Source of the DNA: Martensiomyces pterosporus
Taxonomy: Eukaryota > Kickxellomycota > Kickxellomycetes > Kickxellales > Kickxellaceae
Direction of reading: 5' to 3'
Length of the DNA: 64,000 nucleotides
Assembly (NCBI GenBank): GCA_025201845.1
Contig: MU603942.1
Coordinates: 1-64,000, forward strand
Shown in pieces: positions 42,413 to 51,714 of this stretch. The stretch's first letter is position 1. Each line of letters opens with the position of its first letter. Both the position numbers and the translations under genes were made by a program. The notes under the pieces were generated by a model that was not told where the DNA came from, ran no database searches, and saw only the letters and a list, made by a program, of their open reading frames with translations.

Positions 42413-44563
42413 CTATGTGGTCTTGCGGCTGATCATGCCCTGCAGCATGTCGAACGAGTTGCCGTCGGGCTGGAGGCTGTACGTGACACCTGGGTTGGCC
42501 AGGCTCTTGACTAGCAGGAGGCCGGAGGTGGGCGAGATGCCTGTGACCTTGGCCCTTTCGTAGCCCTGGTCCACGAGCGTCACTAGCTGGTCCGAGTGGA
42601 GCCAATTCTTGTAGTAGAGCTCGAGGAAAGGCTCGAAGCCGTGGATGAGGAAGCGGCGGTAGAACTCTTCGAATTTTGCAGTGATCAGGGCCAGCGCCTG
42701 CTCCATGGACATCAGCGCAAGGCTGGTGCCGTGGTTCAGGTTGTACTCGTGGATGAGCTTGTTGATCGAAGTGGTGGGCAGCGGGTTGGCCACATTGATG
42801 CCGCAGCCAAACAGCAGGGTGAACTCGCCCGCCTTGTAGGACGAGCTGACAAGGATACCTCCTATCTTGGCAAAGTTTGGCTCTGGCCCCTCGGAGCTAT
42901 CGTCGCTGTCCTTTGCCGGGGTGTGCAGCGCATATAGATCGTTTGGCCACTTGAGGCGCAGCGGAATGTGCTCGTAGCCTGGCATCGCCTTGACAGACTC
43001 GACGACGGCAAGCGCCATTAGGTACTGGAGGAGGATGACTGGCGCCTGCTTCAATCCGGGGTGCCTCAGCAGCATGGTGAACTGCAGGCAGCCGACTGGC
43101 GATACCCATGCGTTGCGGCCACGGCCACGGCCAGCGAGCTGGATGGTTGCAACGCTCACGGTGCCGTTGGGCAAGAGCGCTTGGAGCCTGGTGTTTTTCT
43201 CGAGGAACGTCTGCGTCGACATGGCGGTATCCGAGTACATCAGCCAGGACCCAACCGTGTGGGCTTTTGCCTCCTGCATGTGCCTGACTGCCAGGCCCAT
43301 GTCGAACCGCGGCGTTTCTTTGGTGTCGGGCAGCGTGTCTTGCGTGCAGAGGACGAGCACGGCCTGCTCCCGCTTCTTTTCTTCTTCGCCCGTGTCCATG
43401 GTGTCGTTCGATAGGGACACGGGTCCGATGCTGGGAGGCTTCAGCACTGCGGACTGGTAGTCGCGAGGCACCCTGCGCCTGCCATCGCCAGCGAGTGCAT
43501 TGATGATGTGGATGTCCTCGCTCGCGTCCTTCAGGATCATGTCTGCCACCTCTGGCGTGCTGGCGGTGCCCTTTATGGTTGCAGCGCTGTTGAATGTGTA
43601 CATGGTGGAGGCTGCTGCCGCCACGCCAGGCACACGTGCAGGCACGAGGAAAGTCGGTGTGACTGTTGGAATGCGCATCGAGTGCTCGGATCCAACGCTA
43701 TCGGCGAGTGCATCCGGATCGACAGCCATCCTCATGTGTGTAAACATGGCGCCTAGCAGCCTCCGGCGGTACGGATCGCTGCTGCGCAGGTGCGAGACCA
43801 GATGCCTGTTGTACGGCTGGTAGTAGCTAGCTGGCGCCAAAAAGTCCCAGGCATACTCGGGGTGCAGGCCAGTCAGCATGGCCGTGCCCTTGCCAACCCT
43901 GCAGCTGATAACGGCCGGCGCACCGACGACTCGCTTTGACCGATCGCGCGGATCAGTCACATCCGAGGCATACCGCACCAGGACCCTTACGTCCTTGTCG
44001 GCTGGCTGCTTCCCGAGGAAGTCGTCCGTGAGGAAGTAGCCTCCTCCGTTGTAGTAGATGCGGATTTTCTCTGGGTCCTGCCTCCAAGCATCTCTGGGAA
44101 CATCAAACGCCTCTCTATCAACTGTGACCTCAGCAGCGCGCGCACCGTCCTCTGTTTTGTAGTTGTAGCCGGGGTAGGCACACCCCATGCAGGTGCCCTT
44201 GAAGAGGGCCAGCTCGCGGTCGCCTATCACCTCCATTGGAGTGCCTGGTTCGAACTCGCACCGGCTGCTTCCGTAGTACCCACCAGCACAGAACCCCAGG
44301 TAGCGGCCGCCCCCGTAGACCCATCTTTTGATTCGCTCGTTAATTTCGCCATTCATTTCGGCCACGTAGGGCAGGTCGCGACCGCCGGGGACCACCAGCA
44401 TGGCGGCTTTTGTCTCCCAGGGCTCGGTCCGAAGCGTCTCAGGATCGACGGGGATAACGGCGTAGCGGTGGCTCAGAAACTGCCTCAGCGTTCTTAGCAA
44501 GTAGGCATGTGCATTCGGACCAATTCCAGGCCCGCTGTAAACGAGCACATTCAGAGCAACCAT
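42413..44563 (-). CDS. BPL1: Biotin--protein ligase
   Basis: 716 aa. Attaches biotin to carboxylases (acetyl-CoA and pyruvate carboxylase) via biotinyl-AMP. The N-terminal half is the glutamine-amidotransferase-like BPL_N domain (VVPGGRDLPY, GFCAGGYYGS). The C-terminal half is the catalytic domain, with GRGRGRNAWVSPVG as the biotinyl-AMP loop, RLKWPNDLY, KIGGILVSS and FGCGINVANP. A BPL_C-like end follows. I start at the ATG at 44563 because it begins the conserved MVALNVLVYSGPG. The frame upstream to 44707 reads as leader. It is divergent from the aldo-keto reductase. Confidence 0.95.
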   Translation of the reverse strand: MVALNVLVYSGPGIGPNAHAYLLRTLRQFLSHRYAVIPVDPETLRTEPWETKAAMLVVPGGRDLPYVAEMNGEINERIKRWVYGGGRYLGFCAGGYYGSSRCEFEPGTPMEVIGDRELALFKGTCMGCAYPGYNYKTEDGARAAEVTVDREAFDVPRDAWRQDPEKIRIYYNGGGYFLTDDFLGKQPADKDVRVLVRYASDVTDPRDRSKRVVGAPAVISCRVGKGTAMLTGLHPEYAWDFLAPASYYQPYNRHLVSHLRSSDPYRRRLLGAMFTHMRMAVDPDALADSVGSEHSMRIPTVTPTFLVPARVPGVAAAASTMYTFNSAATIKGTASTPEVADMILKDASEDIHIINALAGDGRRRVPRDYQSAVLKPPSIGPVSLSNDTMDTGEEEKKREQAVLVLCTQDTLPDTKETPRFDMGLAVRHMQEAKAHTVGSWLMYSDTAMSTQTFLEKNTRLQALLPNGTVSVATIQLAGRGRGRNAWVSPVGCLQFTMLLRHPGLKQAPVILLQYLMALAVVESVKAMPGYEHIPLRLKWPNDLYALHTPAKDSDDSSEGPEPNFAKIGGILVSSSYKAGEFTLLFGCGINVANPLPTTSINKLIHEYNLNHGTSLALMSMEQALALITAKFEEFYRRFLIHGFEPFLELYYKNWLHSDQLVTLVDQGYERAKVTGISPTSGLLLVKSLANPGVTYSLQPDGNSFDMLQGMISRKTT

Positions 44564-45090
44564 GTTATTGCGGAGAGAGAAGCGAGAGCGCGGGTGTGTA
44601 TTACCGAGCAAAGAAAGGGTCAGGAGGTGTGGATAGTAGAGCGCAAGAGGAACAAGGGCGGGGCGGTGCTTCGCTGGTCTAAGGCGAAAGAAAATTTCGT
44701 GGTGCATGCAACGCCGTTATCATCAGCAACGCCGCGCATGGATAGCTGCAGCCTGCTTTTCCTTAGCTGCATGTTCCCACAGGGAACCGCCTCCCAAGTG
44801 GGAGTGGCTCTTCTCGGTGCCACGTGGAAACGGGCGAGGTGCAATTTTGCTGGCCCCGGGGCATAGCGCGGACATATGGTTTTAGCCACTGATGCCTGGA
44901 GCCCAGGAGTAGGGGGTGGAGAGTGAGCGGCACGCTTACTAATGAGCGCTTCACGAAGGACTATAAAACCCCCACGTGTCAGGCCTCCCGTTGTGGCGAC
45001 CTCACATCGCCTCTACTTCTATTTGCCTACTGTTCTGAAACCTACACGTCGCTTGCTTGCCTCCAGCAGCACTTTCCACCAAACAACGAC
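44564..45090. promoter_or_regulatory. Divergent BPL1/AKR upstream region with TATA box
   Basis: 527 bases. TATAAAA at 44962-44968 lies 123-129 bases before the aldo-keto reductase ATG, in a good position. No matching element was seen on the BPL1 side. Confidence 0.45.
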
Positions 45091-46008
45091 ATGGCTGTGC
45101 ACGACATCAAGCTCAACAACGGCGTCCTTATGCCACAGATCGGCCTGGGTACCTGGCGCGCCGACCAGACAGGCGTCCTCGCCGAGACAATCAGGACCGC
45201 AGTTGATCTCGGGTACCGCCACATAGACTGCGCCAAGATCTACGGCAACCAGAGAGAAATTGGGCAGGCACTCAAGGAAGTCAGTGTGCCGCGCAAGGAT
45301 CTGTTCATTGTGTCCAAGATCTACCAGAACAAGCACCGCCCCGAGCTAGTTGAAGGCGCGCTTGACGAGATCCTGGAGGAGCTGCAGCTCGACTACTTGG
45401 ATCTGCTTCTTGTGCACTGGCCCTATGCACTCAAGCCCGAGGTCAGTACAATGGAGTTCAAGGCATCGGATATCGAGAACGTGCCAATCATGGACACGTG
45501 GAGGGCGATGGAGGCGCTGCTTGGCACAGGCAAGGTGCGCGCAATTGGCGTTTCGAATTTCAACAAGGCCGTTTTGGCCAAAATGGTCCCCCAGTGCCGC
45601 GTCGTGCCCGCCGTCAACCAGGTCGAAGTCCATCCCTACAACCAGGCACCTGAGCTGATCAAGTTCTGCAAGGAGCATGGAATCACCGTCACTGCGTACT
45701 GCCCGCTTGGAGGATCCCGGATTAATGTGATGGATGATGCGTACATCAAGAGGGTTGCTGAGGCTCATCTCTGCACCCCTGCACAGGTTGCGCTGTCGTG
45801 GGGGCTGGCAAGGGGCCTTGTTGTCATTCCAAAGTCCACTAATCCTATTAGATTGAAGCAGAACTTGCACAGGGTGGCGCTGACTTCGGATGAGATCAGA
45901 ATGTTTGGTGCTATCAAGATGCACGAGCGCAAGGTTGATCCCGGCAGAGAATACAAGGAGCTCGAGTGGATCTTCCACGAAGACAAGGTTGAGTGTCCCC
46001 TCATTTAA
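45091..46008 (+). CDS. Aldo-keto reductase (NADPH-dependent)
   Basis: 305 aa. Reduces aldehydes or ketones; likely cytosolic. The catalytic tetrad is complete: Asp46, Tyr51, Lys76 (VSKIY) and His109 (LVHWP). The cofactor end motif IPKSTNPIRLKQNL is present, and GVSNFNKAVL is the usual AKR signature. The frame extends upstream to 44923, but the ATG at 45091 begins the conserved NNGVLMPQIGLGTW block and lies just downstream of a TATA box. Substrate not predictable; xylose, glycerol or general aldehyde reductases are all possible. Confidence 0.93.
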   Translation: MAVHDIKLNNGVLMPQIGLGTWRADQTGVLAETIRTAVDLGYRHIDCAKIYGNQREIGQALKEVSVPRKDLFIVSKIYQNKHRPELVEGALDEILEELQLDYLDLLLVHWPYALKPEVSTMEFKASDIENVPIMDTWRAMEALLGTGKVRAIGVSNFNKAVLAKMVPQCRVVPAVNQVEVHPYNQAPELIKFCKEHGITVTAYCPLGGSRINVMDDAYIKRVAEAHLCTPAQVALSWGLARGLVVIPKSTNPIRLKQNLHRVALTSDEIRMFGAIKMHERKVDPGREYKELEWIFHEDKVECPLI

Positions 46009-46655
46009 GTGGCCACCATTAGATCCTCATCCGCTAGTATGTGACCACCAATATATATATATATATACATTTACATACAAACCGTTTCGCTTAATCCATA
46101 TCCTTTTCAGCGGAACTGGCCAATTGAGTCGTGCAATCTGCTGTCTATTTGGATCCAACGGGCTGCGTAGCAGATGTCTTCTCAACCGTTATATTGCGCA
46201 GGCATGAGTGCAAACGCGGGGTTGACAGCGGTATCAGGTTTGATATGTGGAGTGCTGTGGCCAAACATTGACGAACATGGGCTCTTTAGCGGTCTACGCA
46301 CACCAGCTTGGTGCTGGTGAGGCTCGTGTACGCCGCTGACCCATTTTGGATAAGTACATTCGCTGTCTACCCATTTCTCTGCTCCCTCAATGCTACAGAA
46401 TGCGAGTAGAAAGAGGTGGTACCCGCAAGATTGCTCTATTGTTTCGATGGCTCGCTTAGCTGACTCTGGCATACTGCCCCGAGGCTGCTATATTCTGGTG
46501 CTGAACACACCTGCAACTCGGATATTTGCATCAGAGAAACCCTCCAACCCACACCCAGCTTTTTGTTCTCAGTAGCCATTCAACCCTGCGATTGCTCTGT
46601 GGATACCTCCGACTTGCACTCATCTCTAGCCGCAATATTTATCAGAAACTTGGCG
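46009..46655. other. Intergenic region with an AT dinucleotide run
   Basis: An (AT)n run sits at about 46050-46067 in the aldo-keto reductase 3' region. Short frames only. No gene was seen before the pseudogene starts. Confidence 0.5.
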
Positions 46656-47356
46656 AAATGCCCGCTGCCTGGTCACTGCTGCTAGCATTGTCCTTCAACC
46701 CCTGTCTGATAGATCCGCTCACACATGGAGCACTCAGCAAGAATATTTCGAGGCTTACCAGTTCGCCTGCCAGGACAGCAAGACCCTGAGCTACGTTGGT
46801 ACATTGGTGTACCTTGGCTTACACCTCTGGGGCATCATCGCCGACCGGCTCACCAAAGTGCGGTTGTATCGATTACTAATTCTTGGGTGTCTTCTCTATG
46901 GCGTTGGCGGTCTCATCTTCTCTCCACTGGCTGAGCACCTTGTCAGGTTGGGCGGCGTAAGGTGGAGTGTGTGTACATCAGCTATATACGCCACCGCTGC
47001 AGGCGGCACATCGTGCTACTTGTGTGCTCCTTGCAAAGACAAAACAAGGTCCTTCAGAAGTTTTGACTAGTGTCAGCCATGCGAATGCCGATTCGCCATT
47101 GATTCCATGGTCGTCCTCTTCGCCACAGCCGCACATATTATACCCTACAGCTACCTGCCCCCTGTTCTGGACCCAGCATGGAATCGGCCCATCGGTGCTT
47201 GGCTGGAAACTTGTGCTGCTAACGCGCTTCTCTCGGGGCCCAGACACAGGCGAGTTTTATCAGCATGGGCTTGCAAATCGGTCTTCTGTGGGTTGCGGGG
47301 CCTGTGTTTACACCTGCCAACAAACTTTTGTGCGGCAAGCGGATGCTTTTCAAAGT
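46656..47356 (+). pseudogene. Decayed monocarboxylate-transporter-like paralogue
   Basis: Broken relative of the intact transporter at 48354-49712. From 46735 the frame reads QQEYFEAYQ, then LSYVGTLVYLGLHLWGI and FSPLAEHLVRLGGVRWS, matching QQEYLATHD, LNYIGTLMYFGLYLWGM and IAPLTEFLVRRAGVPWS of the intact protein. About 50 codons (TM4-5) are missing between them. The frame then reaches SFD-stop where the neighbour has NFDW, a TGG to TAG change at 47068-47070, and continues in frame with LFATAAHIIPYSYLPP (intact FFVTAAYMVPYTYLPE). Further on, FISMGLQIGLLWVAGPVF resembles the last membrane segment, so most of TM8-11 is deleted. The 5' end is frameshifted. It is not expressible as a transporter. 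Confidence 0.85.
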
Positions 47357-48353
47357 GTGAGCGACAGGCTGTCTCGCAAGCTACTCCCACCGTGATTTAT
47401 GTGCGGATGCTGTGCTTTTTCGTTAATCATTTGGTTAGTTCCCCCTCCATACCGCAGCTTTTCACAAATGGATACAATCTACGCCGTGTTTTCCGTGTCT
47501 ACATAGCTCGGGGAAGCGTGAAATGGTGTGCGCTTGGCTGCCGGCGTGGGAGATTCCCCAGCACTCACAAACATCCCAACAAAAATAACTCGGGATTGCT
47601 GCTGTGAGCCGTGAGCAAATGACATGTCTCTTTGCTGCTGTCTTTGCAGGAGCCATTGCCTCTTTCCATGTCGCAATTCTCGAAAGCGGAGATGAGCACC
47701 GTGCTCCTTCTGTCCTTGCGTGGCTCGGAGAAGCGTACAGCGATTGTGCACAACCCCATTCGCAGCGGCCAGCCTATGCGTCACATTCCCAAGCAGCCAA
47801 GATTTACAGCACCGCCCTTGCTCCTGCAGTCGGTGTTCAGCATTAAGGCAAGCAGAGTCCCCGTGAGGCTTTTTCCTGCTAAATGTTTTCCCTTTCCCCC
47901 ACCTGCTCTCCGCCACTACCCAGCAACTCTTGCAGCTCTGCCGAGCGAAAATAGAACAGATAAGAAAGAAATGGGCATGTGTGGACTCCACTGCTTGCCC
48001 CCTCGTCACACTCATTCTTTTTGCGGAACTCGTGTCAGAGAGTAGCGGGCAATCTGCATGAATTGGTCGTCCCTTTCGTTTGTCATCATTGCCGCAACAG
48101 CGCAGCTCTCTCCATCTAGCATGGCAAATTCCTACAACGATGTGTAGGACTATCCTTCTTTTGCCACTCCCACTCTACTTCCACAAGCAGGCTGCTTCTA
48201 TTTAATAGCTGCTCGATTTGGCCAGACGGCTAGAATTCGCTCCGAGACAATCACCTGCCTTCCCTCTTTCTCCCTCGACCTAGAAGCGACAACTAAATAC
48301 ACCAAAACCCCCTACCGACTGCAGGTGCAACCACAGCAGAACAGGGCTCCACC
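47357..48353. other. Intergenic region, 1 kb, upstream of the intact transporter
   Basis: A frame at 47632-48045 has no recognisable domain and I do not call it a gene. The stretch likely holds the promoter and 5' leader of the transporter gene. Confidence 0.5.
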
Positions 48354-49712
48354 ATGGGAATAGAAAGTAAGAATGGTGTTGATTATGAGGAAGCAGCAGC
48401 ACAAGGCAGCGCCAGCATCGCTGAACAAGAAGACGCCAATGGGTCAGTAAACACGCTCGGCGAACCCGACGGTGGCGGTGGCGCTGGTGTCACGGACCCG
48501 GCGAAGGAGTTCCCGCGCCACACACGGTATGCAGTGATTGCTGGATGCTTTGTGCTTCAGGGACTCTCGTGCGGGACCATACACTCGTGGGGAGTGCAGC
48601 AAGAATACCTGGCCACACACGACTTTGATGGCGACACAAAGAGGATCAAGACCCTGAACTACATCGGCACGCTCATGTACTTTGGCCTGTATTTGTGGGG
48701 CATGCTGGCTGGATGGATGGCCGAGGTCTGGTCGTACCGCAAGCTGTGCTTCATTGGTGTTGTATTTATGGCTGCTGGCCAGCTGGTTGCATCTTTCTGC
48801 AGGGAGCCGTGGCAGTTTTGCTTGACCCAGGGCATCATCTTTGGCTTTGGTGGGGGCTTGGTATTCAGCCCCACGTCTACTGCGCCCGCAAGGTGGTTTA
48901 CAAAACGCCGCGGGCTGGCCACCGGCATCGCCGTGGCTGGCGTCGGTGTTGGCGGCCTGGTGATCGCCCCCCTGACTGAGTTCCTCGTGCGCCGTGCTGG
49001 TGTGCCGTGGAGCGCTCGCGTGGCCGCCATTTACATATTTGTGCTAGGCACGACTGCCTGCTATTTCGTGCGTGTGCCGTTCCAAGACAAGACGCGCACG
49101 CTGAAGAACTTTGACTGGATGGCATTTCGCGACCGCCGGTTCACCATCCACGCGATGATGGTGTTCTTTGTCACTGCCGCATACATGGTCCCCTACACCT
49201 ATTTGCCCGAGTATTGGACCAACAAGGGAATAAATGCGCAGGCCGCCTCTGTGCTCATTGCTGTTGCCAACGTGGCATCTGCATTAGGCAGGGTTGCTAT
49301 GGGGTTTGCTGCCGATTACATTGGCGTGCTCAACTCGCTGGTGCTCAGCTTGGGCATTTCGGCTATTGCTGTGCTGCTTATTTGGCCGTTTTCTGCGACC
49401 ATTGGGGTTGGCGTGGTCATGGGCCTGTTTTATGGATTTAATGCTGGTGGATACTGGACGCTGGCTCCGCTGGCTGCTGCAAAGCTGTTTGGCGTCGACA
49501 AGCTGGCCTCGAATGCGGGCATCTTCTACACCATCTCGGCTGTTAGTGCGTGGCTGGGCAACCCTGTGAGCGCCGCGATTCTGGCCAACCCTGGACATGG
49601 CACCAATTTCATTGGCATGATCGTATATGTCGGCGCGCTGTGGGTCGTCGCACTCGCTTTTGCATTTACTAACCGCATTTCATACACCAAGAGCATCTTT
49701 AGGAAGGCATAG
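48354..49712 (+). CDS. MFS monocarboxylate transporter-like protein
   Basis: 452 aa. Twelve membrane segments are readable after a roughly 60-residue acidic cytosolic N-tail. The first helix block RYAVIAGCFVLQGLSCGTIH and the early QQEY motif are typical of fungal MCT-like (SLC16) permeases. The cytosolic loop between TM6 and TM7 is short (QDKTRTLKNFDWMAFRDRRF). Such proteins carry monocarboxylates, riboflavin or nicotinate-type compounds; the substrate is not predictable here. The ATG at 48354 has a good context (caccATGg). The neighbouring pseudogene is its decayed tandem copy. Confidence 0.9.
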   Translation: MGIESKNGVDYEEAAAQGSASIAEQEDANGSVNTLGEPDGGGGAGVTDPAKEFPRHTRYAVIAGCFVLQGLSCGTIHSWGVQQEYLATHDFDGDTKRIKTLNYIGTLMYFGLYLWGMLAGWMAEVWSYRKLCFIGVVFMAAGQLVASFCREPWQFCLTQGIIFGFGGGLVFSPTSTAPARWFTKRRGLATGIAVAGVGVGGLVIAPLTEFLVRRAGVPWSARVAAIYIFVLGTTACYFVRVPFQDKTRTLKNFDWMAFRDRRFTIHAMMVFFVTAAYMVPYTYLPEYWTNKGINAQAASVLIAVANVASALGRVAMGFAADYIGVLNSLVLSLGISAIAVLLIWPFSATIGVGVVMGLFYGFNAGGYWTLAPLAAAKLFGVDKLASNAGIFYTISAVSAWLGNPVSAAILANPGHGTNFIGMIVYVGALWVVALAFAFTNRISYTKSIFRKA

Positions 49713-49888
49713 ATGCCCCCACCTGATTTCTTTCTTGCATACTTTTTGATACAGACTAATTCGTGTGTTTAATGCAGATTACACGGCCAGAATTAAAGCG
49801 CACATGTGTATATATGTATGTGTATATAAAAGGTGGGTCTATACCTGGCATCTCAAAAGCTATTAAATGAATGAGACACGCGGGATAC

Positions 49889-50971
49889 CTAATGCGCACG
49901 AACAATGCGCATTACATTCACGAGCGAGATGACCATTGCCACACGGTCGCGCATCTTGGCCAAATCGATGATTTCCGAGCACTCCAGCATCTCGTTCTCA
50001 CTATGAATGCACTCGAGCAGGACACGCGAGCCAGCAGTGGCATAGCACAGCAAGTACTTCGCTTTATTGCCCTTGCCCACGGACCCAGGCATCATCTTGT
50101 CTGTCAGTTCACGTGCGATAATCCTGACATCGCCCTCCTTCTTCTCCTCGCCCTTGAATACTAGCTGACCGTTCAGATGGAGGAGGTAGTCAGGCCGCTG
50201 TCGTCTGATGGTCATGGTGTCGTCCTTGGCGTTGCGGTCGATTTTGATGTCGGTGGGCAGGTGGTCTTGTGCTGTGGCCATGATCCCCATCAGGAAGACG
50301 TCTAGGACATGCTGCTGCATGGACTCGGTGCCTACGTTTGCATTCCGTACTTGGAGCGCGCTTTCTACGCGAGGGGTGAGCGAGGGACAGATGTTGCCCG
50401 TGTCCTCGACAATGCAAAAGGTCTTGTCCAGCACACGCTGGTCCACCTCTCCCTTGAGCATGTTGTAGATATGGAGGTGGATAGGAATTGGCGTAGCCAG
50501 CTCTTCCAGAAGCCGCTCTTTCAGCTCCTCTGGCTCTGGCACGGCGTCTAGAGGCGCAAAGAGCTTGCTGCAAATTTCCTTTTCCCTTGACACAGAGCGC
50601 GGAAACAGCGAGTCTAGCGTTTTGGCAGAGTCTGCAGAGCTGCTTACCGAATCCGCGCGGGCTCTGTATCTTGGAAATGGGATTGCACTTGCGGGGGGTG
50701 ACTGCGGTGGGCTTGCACCGGCTGCGTCAAGCGTGAGCTTGGATATCTGCTCGCTGAGCGAGCTAAGCTGGCTGGCAATGTCTTCAATGTTGAGTGCGGT
50801 CTTTTCTCCAGCAGCATCGGCTCCCTGGCTGTGTGTGGGCGAATTGGCTGCAGACAGGGATAGCGGTGTCTTCCCTGCTATCCGTCTGCTTACACGGCGC
50901 GTGCGTGAGGTCGACACCACCTTTCTTGCTGGCACCAGCCTCTTTGGTGTTGTATGTGTGCTGTCTGTCAT
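49889..50971 (-). CDS. Orphan Crinkler-like PD-(D/E)XK domain protein
   Basis: 360 aa. Residues about 1-130 are Ser/Thr/Ala-rich and basic, with RTRRVSRR and a short heptad-like stretch. The conserved part is about 140-358. RPDYLLHLNGQLVFKGEEKK at 259-278 contains Asp261 and Glu275-x-Lys277, the spacing of a PD-(D/E)XK nuclease core. The following YLLCYATAGSRVLLECI and the end helix MVISLVNVMRIV resemble the nuclease-like domain that in many early-diverging fungi and oomycetes precedes a protein kinase (Crinkler/REase-kinase proteins). Here the stop comes immediately after that domain and no kinase follows. It may be truncated or a naturally short form. Active residues look intact; function unknown. 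Confidence 0.6.
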   Translation of the reverse strand: MTDSTHTTPKRLVPARKVVSTSRTRRVSRRIAGKTPLSLSAANSPTHSQGADAAGEKTALNIEDIASQLSSLSEQISKLTLDAAGASPPQSPPASAIPFPRYRARADSVSSSADSAKTLDSLFPRSVSREKEICSKLFAPLDAVPEPEELKERLLEELATPIPIHLHIYNMLKGEVDQRVLDKTFCIVEDTGNICPSLTPRVESALQVRNANVGTESMQQHVLDVFLMGIMATAQDHLPTDIKIDRNAKDDTMTIRRQRPDYLLHLNGQLVFKGEEKKEGDVRIIARELTDKMMPGSVGKGNKAKYLLCYATAGSRVLLECIHSENEMLECSEIIDLAKMRDRVAMVISLVNVMRIVRAH

Positions 50972-51714
50972 TGCTGCAGATGTAGAATTGAGGATGTATA
51001 ACGTTTGGTAAGCTGAGCGTTTGTGTGTAAAGGCGTATTCCCGCAGATGGGTAAGGAATGGCTGTATTTATATGCATGCGGCAAACAGAGCAGAAAGAGG
51101 GCCGAATAAACGAATTTCTGCGTGTGCTGGTTTCGCCATTTATCCTGGTGCTGCTGCAAATGATGCGCATCGATACCTGCATGTCCACTCTTCGCTCCGT
51201 ATCGATTCAACTACTACACGCATCATGTCATGTATACTGCGGAGGTGCATGATTTTTCCATCTCTCTGCTCCCTCTCACTTACTGCCTTACATGCATTCA
51301 ACTGAATGAAACTAGTACATTATTTTTGTCCATATGTGCGACTGGTGACTGCGTCATTAGCTGACATATGATCGACATGGTGGGTGCCCAGCGGTCAAGC
51401 GAGGAGTGGCACGTTGACATCAAATAAATATTGCGCAGTCAGCAGCGGGCTGCTTTTGCGTGTATATTTAATGTGCCTCCTGGCCAGCAAGGTCCAGTGA
51501 CCATGGCAGTAGGTGCCAGATGAATACCAAAACCACAGACACGTTCCACTTGCACATATGGAAATATGTGATATTGCTGCTGCTGGGGGCACTTGTTTCA
51601 CTACTCTAGCAATCACGGAAAGCAGGCATGGCACAATAGGAAAGTTGGGGGTGGAGGAGAGAAGAGAGCAAGGGCGAGGAGGCCCAAGGAGTAGTGAAAT
51701 TTATGCTGAGCAAC
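50972..51714. other. Intergenic region, 0.74 kb
   Basis: This is the upstream region of the Crinkler-like gene and the downstream region of the Cys-rich repeat gene. Only short frames; no RNA gene or repeat was seen. Confidence 0.55.

Noticed and set aside
47632..48045. 137-codon frame upstream of the transporter
   Set aside because: Start is not clearly ATG-driven, composition is unremarkable and no family was recognised; could be leader sequence.
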